Source of the DNA: Bacteroidota bacterium
GTDB taxonomy: Bacteria > Bacteroidota > Bacteroidia > M30B66
DNA length: 64,000 nucleotides
Assembly: GCA_027483445.1 (NCBI GenBank)
Contig: JAIXUS010000064.1
Location: 54,984 to 118,983, forward strand
Direction: 5' to 3'
The notes under the pieces are model-generated. The model was not told where the DNA came from and ran no database searches. It saw nothing but the letters and a program-made list of their open reading frames with translations. A program made the position numbers and the translations under genes. Shown in pieces: positions 8,367-15,210 of the stretch (the stretch's first letter is position 1; the number at the start of each line of letters is the position of its first letter).

Positions 8367-10859
8367 GTGAAAATCCAAAACTATATTCTTGGTCAGTGGA
8401 TCGATGGCGCCGGCGATGGCACCCCTTTATTTGATTCGGTTACCGGTGAGCTCATTGGTCATGCCGGAACGGAAGGACTTGACTTTGCGGCCATCCTGCA
8501 TTATGGTCGAACCAAAGGTGGAGAAAAACTGCGTAAAATGACCTTTCAGGAACGCGGCAATATGCTTAAAGCTTTGGCGCTGTATCTCACAAAGCGGAAA
8601 GAACAGTTCTACGAAGTTAGCTACCGAACTGGTGCCACGCGCACCGATAGCTGGATTGATATCGAAGGTGGGTTCGGGAATTTGTTTGCCAACGCCTCAC
8701 TTCGAAAACTCTTTCCTAACCAAAATTATCACGTCGAAGGTGAACCAATCGACCTTTCCCGCGGTGGACGATTCATGGCGCACCATATTTTAGTACCCAA
8801 GCTGGGCGTTGCCGTGCACATCAATGCCTTTAACTTTCCGGTTTGGGGCATGTTGGAAAAGTGTGCCGTAAACTGGATGGCCGGAGTGCCTGCCATTGTT
8901 AAACCTGCAACCTCTACTTCATACCTCGCTGAGGCTGTAGTGCGCGAAATCATCGCCTCTAAAATTCTTCCCGAAGGCGCACTCCAATTGATTTGTGGCT
9001 CAGCAGGCGATTTGCTTAGCCATCTCGAAAATCAGGATGTGGTTACCTTTACCGGAAGCGCCTCCACCGGACAAAAATTGCGGGCTCATCCGCGCATCAT
9101 CTCAGAGTCGGTTCCATTTAATATGGAAGCTGATTCGCTCAATGCCTCCATTCTCGGACTCGATGCAGTGCCCGGAACACCCGAATTCGATTTGTTCGTT
9201 TCTCAGGCCAGAAGCGAAATAACCGTTAAGGCCGGGCAAAAATGTACGGCCATCCGCCGCCTGATTGTACCTGAAGATCGCGTTGAAGCGGTAGAAAAAG
9301 CACTTGCCAAAGCACTCGACAAAGTAAGCATTGGCGACCCGCGCATCAAGGAAGTGCGGATGGGTTCATTGGTGAGCAAAGAGCAGGTTCGTGAAGTGAA
9401 AGCGCGCATTGCTGAAATTGCCCAAACGGCCCAAATCGTTTACGGAAATCCCGAAGTGGTGAGCCTTACCGGCGCCGATTCGGAGCGTGGAGCTTTTATC
9501 GCTCCGGTATTGCTTCGGGAAGAGAAGCCCTTCGAAAACCTTACTGTTCACGAGGCCGAAGCCTTTGGTCCGGTTTCTACCATTATGCCTTACAAAACCA
9601 CCGACGAAGCCATTGAGCTTGCCCGCATGGGTAAAGGTTCGCTGGTGTCGTCGATTGTAACCTTCGACGATAATATCGCCCGCGATTATGTTGTAGGTTC
9701 GGCCACACACCATGGTCGAATCCTGGTGTTGAACCGCGAGAATGCCAAACAAAGCACCGGTCATGGTTCGCCTTTACCCATGTTGGTGCACGGCGGTCCG
9801 GGACGTGCCGGTGGTGGCGAGGAGATGGGCGGTGTACGCGGAATCAAGCATTATATGCAACGCTGCGCCGTGCAGGGTAGTCCAACTACGCTCACCGAAG
9901 TGACCGGGATTTATCAGCCCAACGCAGCGTACAAAGAGGCCGAACAGCACCCGTTCCAGTATTATTGGAACGATATCAAGCCGGGTATGTCGCTGAAAAC
10001 CCACAAACGCACAGTTACCGACACCGACATCATCAACTTCGCCAATGTTACCTGGGATCATTTTTATGCCCATACCGACCTAACCTCGCTAAAAGGAAGC
10101 ATTTTCGAAAAACGCACGGCACACGGATACTTCATTTTAGCAGCTGCAGCAGGCTTGTTCGTATGGCCCAACAAAGGTCCGGTGGCCGCCAATTATGGCT
10201 TGGAGGAGTGCCGGTTTATTCGCCCGATTTACCACAACGACACAATTTACGTGCGTTTAACCTGCAAGCAAAAGATAGAGAGAGACTCGGTCGGCAAGGA
10301 AATTCCTTGTGGCATTGTAAAATGGTTTGTCGAAGTGTTCGACCAGAGCGACGAATTGGTGGCCGTGGCAACCATTTTAACAATGGTTCAGAAACGCTCG
10401 CCCTTTGTGCAAATTAACCGTGGTAACATTGAGGAGTATCTAAATTTACTGACCGAGGATTTAAAGCCTAATTGGGGTTTGATGACAACACAGCACATGA
10501 TCGAGCATTTGGAAATGAGCTTCAGGATTGCGGGCGGTGAAATTCAACATTTCGAGGTAGCCACTGCGCCGGAGCATTTGCCCAAAGCGGTTGAGATGGT
10601 TTACAACCACAAACCCATGCCTAAAGAATACCCACATCCTTTATTGCAGAAGGGAAGTTTGGAACCATTAAAGCATCCTGATTTAAATACGGCAAAATCA
10701 AAAATGTTAGAGGCTTGGGATGCCTTTGAGGCTTATTTCAAGGCCAATCCCGAAGCCAAAACAAAAAATGCAGTTTTCGGGGAGCTTGAAAAATTGGAGT
10801 GGGATTTAATGAATGTGAAGCATTTGAACCATCATTTTAATCAGTTCGGGATTTTGTAG
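8367..10859 (+). CDS. paaZ: PaaZ bifunctional aldehyde dehydrogenase / oxepin-CoA hydrolase with an extra C-terminal DinB-like domain
   Basis: The protein (830 residues) opens the oxepin-CoA ring and oxidises the resulting aldehyde. The N-terminal aldehyde dehydrogenase (1-520) has Glu254 (NMEADSLN) and Cys293 (AGQKCTAI), matching the E. coli PaaZ catalytic pair. A MaoC/hotdog hydratase domain (about 540-690) shows TWDHFYAHTDL. E. coli PaaZ ends here at about 680 residues. This protein continues for about 140 residues (PNWGLMTTQHMIEHLE ... LEWDLMNVKHLNHHFNQFGI) with spaced histidines typical of DinB/DUF1569 four-helix domains. Translation starts at GTG; no in-frame ATG is better placed. The gene is monocistronic between a divergent T9SS gene and a GC-rich repeat. 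The role of the third domain is unknown. Confidence 0.92.
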   Translation: MKIQNYILGQWIDGAGDGTPLFDSVTGELIGHAGTEGLDFAAILHYGRTKGGEKLRKMTFQERGNMLKALALYLTKRKEQFYEVSYRTGATRTDSWIDIEGGFGNLFANASLRKLFPNQNYHVEGEPIDLSRGGRFMAHHILVPKLGVAVHINAFNFPVWGMLEKCAVNWMAGVPAIVKPATSTSYLAEAVVREIIASKILPEGALQLICGSAGDLLSHLENQDVVTFTGSASTGQKLRAHPRIISESVPFNMEADSLNASILGLDAVPGTPEFDLFVSQARSEITVKAGQKCTAIRRLIVPEDRVEAVEKALAKALDKVSIGDPRIKEVRMGSLVSKEQVREVKARIAEIAQTAQIVYGNPEVVSLTGADSERGAFIAPVLLREEKPFENLTVHEAEAFGPVSTIMPYKTTDEAIELARMGKGSLVSSIVTFDDNIARDYVVGSATHHGRILVLNRENAKQSTGHGSPLPMLVHGGPGRAGGGEEMGGVRGIKHYMQRCAVQGSPTTLTEVTGIYQPNAAYKEAEQHPFQYYWNDIKPGMSLKTHKRTVTDTDIINFANVTWDHFYAHTDLTSLKGSIFEKRTAHGYFILAAAAGLFVWPNKGPVAANYGLEECRFIRPIYHNDTIYVRLTCKQKIERDSVGKEIPCGIVKWFVEVFDQSDELVAVATILTMVQKRSPFVQINRGNIEEYLNLLTEDLKPNWGLMTTQHMIEHLEMSFRIAGGEIQHFEVATAPEHLPKAVEMVYNHKPMPKEYPHPLLQKGSLEPLKHPDLNTAKSKMLEAWDAFEAYFKANPEAKTKNAVFGELEKLEWDLMNVKHLNHHFNQFGIL

Positions 10860-11212
10860 TAGGGCATTTCGGGGTTACCGAGCTTAGAAGTTTGATAAAA
10901 ATGCGCCAGCGGGTGAAGCGGATACCCCGCAAGACAGAGCGAGTGTGGGAACGAGAGCGGGCGAGCGAAAGGCTGAGGAGTAGCAGCGTAACACGCGGTG
11001 CCCGGCCCTGCAGCTCAACCATACCGTGATGTACAGCGAGGCAGGCGCCCCAGGTAAAAAATCGTATAGACAACCAACATTACATATTTTTTCGCCCATT
11101 GTTATGTTGGGATTGAGGCTGGTTTACAAGATGATATTTTGATTAATGACTCCTGGGCCAAATTATTTATGTTTGTTATCTTTGCTTTACCAATGAAAAA
11201 TCGCCTGCGATT
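10860..11212. other. intergenic region with repeat A and a promoter-like site
   Basis: The 353 bp between paaZ and the second crotonase are mostly occupied by GC-rich element copy A (10901-11052). After it the sequence turns AT-rich. TATCTTTG at 11177-11184 is an exact -7 consensus match, 29 bases before the next ATG, although no good -33 TTG is seen at the usual spacing. No gene is evident. Confidence 0.45.
10901..11052 (+). repeat. GC-rich structured intergenic element, copy A
   Basis: About 150 bp. It shares two blocks with copy B at 21693: GAAGCGGATACCCCGCAAGA (10915-10934), and TGAGGAGTAG-AGCG-AA-ACGCGGTGCCCG (10973-11003, one variable base at each dash). The ends GCGCC (10903-10907) and GGCGC (near 11045) can pair, and GCGGGT with ACCCCGC forms a first hairpin. 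It lies just after paaZ. There is no open reading frame with coding character, so it is a non-coding repeat, perhaps transcribed. Confidence 0.7.
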
Positions 11213-11974
11213 ATGACAGCTCCTTATGTGACGGAATCTATACTGGATGGCATTGCCACCGTTGAGTTTTTCCACCCTGAACAGAACTCGCTTCCGGGCT
11301 CAGTGCTTCGTGAATTGGCCGAAACCATTACCCGTGTTGGGCAATCGGAAGTGGTCAAAGTAATCATTCTCCGCAGTGGCGGCGATCGCACATTCTGCGC
11401 AGGAGCTTCGTTTAAGGAACTCATTCAGATTAATGATGCAGAAACCGGGCGCGTCTTTTTTTCGGGCTTCGCCAATGTGATTAACGCCATGCGTAAGTGT
11501 CCCAAGTTTATTCTCGGGCGCGTTCAGGGTAAAGCTGTTGGCGGCGGTGTTGGCCTCGCAGCGGCAACAGATTACTGCTTTGCCACGCGTTTTGCAGCCA
11601 TCAAACTGTCGGAACTCAATGTAGGCATTGGCCCTTTTGTGGTGAGTCCGGCCATTGAACGAAAGATAGGTGTTTCGGCCACTTCGCAGATTGCCATCGA
11701 TGCCAATAGCTTTTACGAAGCCGAGTGGGCGCTTCATAAAGGTTTGTATACCAAGCTTTTCGATGATCTTGAAAGCATGGACCTGGCCGTTGAAGCTTTT
11801 GCCCGCCAATTGTGCACCTACAACCCCGAAGCGATGATGGAAATGAAGCGTGTATTTTGGCGTGGAACCGACGATTGGGACACTCTATTGCTTGAAAGAG
11901 CAGCAATATCAGGTCGTTTGGTGCTTTCAGAGTTCACCAAAAACACACTCGCGAAGTTTAAAACTCCGGCATAG
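11213..11974 (+). CDS. enoyl-CoA hydratase/isomerase family protein (possible PaaF)
   Basis: A 253-residue crotonase. The oxyanion segments are TFCAGASFKEL (60-70) and GKAVGGGVGLAAATD (106-120). Of the two classical hydratase glutamates, the one in the GGG-x-LA helix is replaced by glycine, while the other is present as Glu134 (SELNVGIGP). This one-glutamate pattern suggests hydratase activity may be altered or the enzyme may be an isomerase or a methylglutaconyl-CoA-type hydratase. Its place between paaZ and a paaY-like gene (3-base gap) makes 2,3-dehydroadipyl-CoA hydratase (PaaF) the likeliest role. Subfamily assignment is uncertain because crotonases are hard to separate by eye. Confidence 0.75.
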   Translation: MTAPYVTESILDGIATVEFFHPEQNSLPGSVLRELAETITRVGQSEVVKVIILRSGGDRTFCAGASFKELIQINDAETGRVFFSGFANVINAMRKCPKFILGRVQGKAVGGGVGLAAATDYCFATRFAAIKLSELNVGIGPFVVSPAIERKIGVSATSQIAIDANSFYEAEWALHKGLYTKLFDDLESMDLAVEAFARQLCTYNPEAMMEMKRVFWRGTDDWDTLLLERAAISGRLVLSEFTKNTLAKFKTPA

Positions 11975-11977
11975 GCG

Positions 11978-12583
11978 ATGGTGTATTCGTTTAACGGCTT
12001 TATTCCGGTAGTTCACGAAAGTAGCTTCATCCATCCACAAGCGGCGGTAACGGGCAATGTGATTATTGGAGCCAATGTATATGTTGGTCCGGGTGCAGCC
12101 ATTCGTGGCGACTGGGGCGAGATTGTGATTGAGGATGGCTGTAACGTGCAGGAAAACTGCACCATTCATATGTTTCCCGGAAAATCAATCCGGCTCAAAG
12201 AGTCGGCACACATTGGTCATGGGGCCATAATTCATGGGGCCAACATTGGCGCTAATTGTTTGGTGGGCATGAATGCTGTGCTTATGGACGATGTTGAGCT
12301 TGGCGACGAGTGCATTGTGGGCGCCCTGGCCTTTCTGAAGTCGGGTATGGTTGTGCCTCCGCGTAAATTGCTTGTGGGCAATCCGGCTCAGATTATCCGC
12401 GAAGTGAGCGACGATATGATTGCGTGGAAAACCCGCGGAACCGAACTGTATCAGCAGCTTCCGGCGCAGTGTTACGAATCACTTCGTGCAGTTGAGCCGC
12501 TTCGCGAAATCCCGGCCAATAGGCCTAAACAACAAACCAATTACTTCCCTTTTCACCAGGATCGGTCTAGGTCGGATTCCTGA
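11978..12583 (+). CDS. paaY: PaaY-like gamma-carbonic anhydrase family / hexapeptide-repeat protein
   Basis: This 201-residue left-handed beta-helix protein has hexapeptide repeats through residues 20-130 (HPQAAVTGNVIIGANVYVG and later GAIIHGANIGANCLVGMNAV). The conserved His residues of the gamma-CA metal site are visible in CTIHMFPGK, SAHIGHGA and IIHGANIG. PaaY is a thioesterase-like accessory protein that hydrolyses dead-end CoA esters in phenylacetate degradation. The ATG lies 3 bases after the preceding crotonase stop, so the two are co-transcribed. The C-terminal 35 residues are polar and probably flexible. A caiE or generic gamma-CA role is possible, but the paa context supports PaaY. 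ilvE follows after 20 bases. Confidence 0.8.
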   Translation: MVYSFNGFIPVVHESSFIHPQAAVTGNVIIGANVYVGPGAAIRGDWGEIVIEDGCNVQENCTIHMFPGKSIRLKESAHIGHGAIIHGANIGANCLVGMNAVLMDDVELGDECIVGALAFLKSGMVVPPRKLLVGNPAQIIREVSDDMIAWKTRGTELYQQLPAQCYESLRAVEPLREIPANRPKQQTNYFPFHQDRSRSDS

Positions 12584-12603
12584 CGAAATCCCAATCAAAC
12601 TTT

Positions 12604-13671
12604 ATGGAAACCATCACCATCACACCAGTTAGCCAAAGCCGAATTCACGATATCGATGTGAATCGTGTTTCAATGGGCACCAGTTTCAGCGATCACATGT
12701 TTGTGTGCGACTACGCAAATGGACAGTGGCAGAACCCTCGTATTGAGCCACTTGCGCCAATTTCGACCCATCCATCGGCAATGGCTTTGCATTACGGGCA
12801 GGCCATTTTCGAAGGGTTAAAAGCCTATGTTGGTAAAGATGGGACTCCTGTGCTTTTTCGTCCGCAAGAAAATGCGAAACGCTTGAATCACAGTGCGGAG
12901 CGGATGGGAATGCCGGCTTTTCCCGAGGATTTATTTGTGGAGGCCCTTCAGAAATTGGTCGATTTAGACCGAAATTGGGTGCCTACGGCTGATGGCAGTT
13001 CGCTTTACCTCAGGCCATTTATGTATGCCGACGAGGCGTTTACCGGTATGCGAGCGGCGACGCACTACAAGTTCATCATTTTCGCCACACCGGCGGGCCC
13101 CTATTTCAGCAGGCGAATTCGTCTTTTCGCTGAAACGCAGTACATCCGTGCCGCGCAAGGTGGAACCGGCGAAGCAAAGGCTGCCGGAAATTATGCGGCC
13201 GCTATTTTACCCACCGAAAAGGCTAAGTCGCGGGGTTACGACCAGGTTTTATGGCTCGACGCCCACGACTTTGAATATATTCTGGAAGTGGGAACGATGA
13301 ACATTTTCTTCAAGGTTAATGGAGAGTTCATCACGCCGTCTCTGGATGGATCGGTGCTTGCCGGAGTAACCCGCAGTTCGGTGATGACCTTGTTGCGCGC
13401 CATGGGCTTTTCGGTTACCGAGCGTCCCGTCTCAATGAAGGAGATTCGCGAAGCTGCAGCTAACGGAACCCTCGAAGAGGCCTTTGGAACCGGCACTGCT
13501 GTTGGAATTGCTTTGATTGATGAAATTGGGTATCAGGATACACACATTGCTTTACCAGCTGGAAATCCGGTGGGTGAGGAGGTGAATCGCAGGTTAAATG
13601 CCATCAAGACCCAAAAAGAGGTCGACCCTTTTGGGTGGGTACTTCCTGTGAATGTGCCTGTATATCAATAA
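12604..13671 (+). CDS. ilvE: branched-chain amino acid aminotransferase
   Basis: A 355-residue class IV (fold type IV) PLP aminotransferase of the longer BCAT II type. It interconverts Val/Leu/Ile and their 2-oxoacids using 2-oxoglutarate. Landmarks are HYGQAIFEGLKAY (about 61-73), the PLP lysine in GEAKAAGNYAAAI near residue 195, EVGTMNIFF near 228, and GVTRSSVMTLL near 252. The ATG is 20 bases after paaY on the same strand, so read-through from the paaY transcript is possible. The AAA ATPase gene converges from the other side, 15 bases beyond the stop. The E1 gene for branched-chain 2-oxoacids lies 1.5 kb downstream, which suggests a linked role in branched-chain amino acid use. Confidence 0.93.
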   Translation: METITITPVSQSRIHDIDVNRVSMGTSFSDHMFVCDYANGQWQNPRIEPLAPISTHPSAMALHYGQAIFEGLKAYVGKDGTPVLFRPQENAKRLNHSAERMGMPAFPEDLFVEALQKLVDLDRNWVPTADGSSLYLRPFMYADEAFTGMRAATHYKFIIFATPAGPYFSRRIRLFAETQYIRAAQGGTGEAKAAGNYAAAILPTEKAKSRGYDQVLWLDAHDFEYILEVGTMNIFFKVNGEFITPSLDGSVLAGVTRSSVMTLLRAMGFSVTERPVSMKEIREAAANGTLEEAFGTGTAVGIALIDEIGYQDTHIALPAGNPVGEEVNRRLNAIKTQKEVDPFGWVLPVNVPVYQ

Positions 13672-13686
13672 CGTTCAGAGGGCGGC

Positions 13687-14889
13687 TCAATAGAGAAAAC
13701 CGAAAAGCCAAAGCGGAATGCGGTTTAAGTGGCCAATTTCGAGCTCGTCGGCTACCACAAAGCCGTTCGGTGCCTTTTGAAGCTGTTTGGCTGTTTTGCT
13801 TCTGCCTCCAAGTTCGAATTGCCAACGACGACTCACCAGAAAGTCTCCATCGGTGATGAATTCGATTTGGTGGCGATAGCCTAACTGATTGAGGAAGAAG
13901 CATTCTCTAACGTGACCTATGTTGGGTGGACTAAGATTTAGGCTGAAATAAAAGTTGGGGTTGTCGAGGTATATTTTGTCGGGCTTTTGCAGGCGGGTAA
14001 TGCCTTTCACATCTTTGTAAAGGTTGCGGGTAAGGCCGGCTTCGTTGAGGTACAGCAAGTAACTGATGAGCGTATTTCTGTTGATGCCAATGCGTTCGCT
14101 CAGTTTGGACACATTTGGAATGAAGGGCGCCGACTCTGCAATAATTTGCAGTAACTGTTTGATTTTATGGATATAGGATGTTTCGAGGTTGCGCAGCAGG
14201 GGAAGCTCTATGTGGAGCATCATGGAGATGATTTCATCGAGGCGGCTTGTATACAAGTGGACAGACTCTCTGTAGAAGGGAAAGTAGCCGTGTTCGAGGT
14301 AGGCGCGGAAATGCTCTAAGGGTTTGATTTGTTGGGTAATATTGCTGGCCAGCTCGTGGTGATTCAGGAGGAGTTGATCAAGCGTGACGGCCGAAAACTC
14401 TGTTCCGGCTTCAAGGGCCAGGTATTCTCGAAAGGAGAGCCCTTGCATAGTGTAGCTGATGGCTCGGCGGCTTAAGTCGGCCCGGGCATTGAGAATTTCA
14501 AGCAGCGAAGAGCCCGTAAAAACTACCTTGAGTTCGGGCAAATCGTCGTAGATGTTTTTGAGCTCTTGTGCCCAGTTAGGGTATTTGTGGACTTCATCGA
14601 GAAAAAGGGTGTGACCACCCTGTTTCATGAAGGCTTCGGCAAGGTCGACGAGGGTATTGCTGCTAAACCAGATGTTGTCGCAACTGGCGTAGAGGGCCTT
14701 GTTGGGAAGAAGCTCGAGTTGTTGAAGCCGTTGTAGCATGAGTGTGGTTTTTCCTACACCTCGCGCGCCTTTAATTCCGATTAGTCGCTGGTTCCAGTCG
14801 ATTTCGCCCATGAGCGAGCGGGTGATTGCTGCTCTGGCATGGCCCAATTTCCGGGCCGATTTCTCAAATAGGCTATCCAGATCTATCAT
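13687..14889 (-). CDS. AAA+ ATPase with C-terminal DUF4143 domain
   Basis: This 400-residue protein has a P-loop ATPase domain (AAA_14). Walker A is GARGVGKTTLM (about 41-51), Walker B is HTLFLDEVHKYP (about 93-104), and VFTGSSLLEI near 124 is a sensor segment. A winged-helix-like stretch (FIPNVSKLSERIGINRNTLISYLLYLNEAGL) spans about 255-285. The remainder is a DUF4143 domain that has nuclease-fold relatives in similar proteins. The family is common in bacteria and archaea as solitary genes, with no settled function. The gene is monocistronic, convergent with ilvE, and its upstream region contains three copies of a palindrome (TTGCTTA-N6-TAAGCAA), the first overlapping its presumed promoter. 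Confidence 0.85.
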   Translation of the reverse strand: MIDLDSLFEKSARKLGHARAAITRSLMGEIDWNQRLIGIKGARGVGKTTLMLQRLQQLELLPNKALYASCDNIWFSSNTLVDLAEAFMKQGGHTLFLDEVHKYPNWAQELKNIYDDLPELKVVFTGSSLLEILNARADLSRRAISYTMQGLSFREYLALEAGTEFSAVTLDQLLLNHHELASNITQQIKPLEHFRAYLEHGYFPFYRESVHLYTSRLDEIISMMLHIELPLLRNLETSYIHKIKQLLQIIAESAPFIPNVSKLSERIGINRNTLISYLLYLNEAGLTRNLYKDVKGITRLQKPDKIYLDNPNFYFSLNLSPPNIGHVRECFFLNQLGYRHQIEFITDGDFLVSRRWQFELGGRSKTAKQLQKAPNGFVVADELEIGHLNRIPLWLFGFLY

Positions 14890-14908
14890 AATTGCTTATT
14901 ACACCCAA

Positions 14909-14916
14909 CAAAAATA
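14909..14916 (-). promoter_or_regulatory. -7 promoter element for the AAA ATPase gene
   Basis: On the minus strand TATTTTTG fits TAnnTTTG and lies 20 bases before the ATG. The palindrome at 14925-14944 starts 9 bases upstream of it and covers the place where a -33 element would sit, so occupancy would probably repress the gene. Confidence 0.35.
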
Positions 14917-14924
14917 CACATTAA

Positions 14925-14944
14925 TTGCTTAATCTACTAAGCAA
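14925..14944. promoter_or_regulatory. palindromic site 1, TTGCTTA-N6-TAAGCAA
   Basis: Perfect 7-bp arms (14925-14931 and 14938-14944) with spacer ATCTAC. It lies in the presumed -33 region of the ATPase gene, which starts at 14889 on the minus strand. Confidence 0.6.
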
Positions 14945-15101
14945 AACATATTATATAGCATTAAATATCAGATAATGAACTATATATAAGCGTTATTTTT
15001 TTAATAGAGTAGAAGACTCTTGAAGAACTTTACGAGACAGGTGTGAAAAAAGTAAGTTTTAATGAGCATATAATCAGTTATATAGGAGGCTAAATGTTGA
15101 A

Positions 15102-15121
15102 TTGCTTAATGCAATAAGCAA
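15102..15121. promoter_or_regulatory. palindromic site 2, TTGCTTA-N6-TAAGCAA
   Basis: Identical arms to site 1 (15102-15108 and 15115-15121) with an unrelated spacer, ATGCAA. Conserved arms with variable spacers of fixed length point to protein binding by a dimer. Confidence 0.6.
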
Positions 15122-15134
15122 AAAGTGTATTTAT

Positions 15135-15154
15135 TTGCTTAGCTGATTAAGCAA
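15135..15154. promoter_or_regulatory. palindromic site 3, TTGCTTA-N6-TAAGCAA
   Basis: Identical arms (15135-15141 and 15148-15154) with spacer GCTGAT. Its centre is 33 bp from site 2, about three helical turns, so dimers on both sites would lie on the same DNA face. It is 57 bases before the E1 start. Confidence 0.6.
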
Positions 15155-15210
15155 AAACTGTTTTTTCCTGTGTTCTTCCGGCTTTTCAAATTGTTATCTT
15201 CGCGGCTCCC

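Larger units (their letters stand above)
14890..15210. other. AT-rich divergent control region between the AAA ATPase and E1 genes
   Basis: This 321-bp region has no gene. It is much richer in A+T than its surroundings and carries three perfect palindromes of one format plus a degenerate fourth beginning at TTGCTTA 14892-14898. It also has a -7-like TATTTTTG on the minus strand (14916 to 14909) for the ATPase gene, and a weaker TATCTTCG near 15195 for the E1 gene. Confidence 0.55.

Noticed and set aside
10860..11100. Minus-strand reading frames across GC-rich copy A
   Set aside because: Their composition (runs of Ser, Arg, Leu) is that of read-through of a structured repeat; the matching frames in copy B have different residues with no conservation pattern of a protein.
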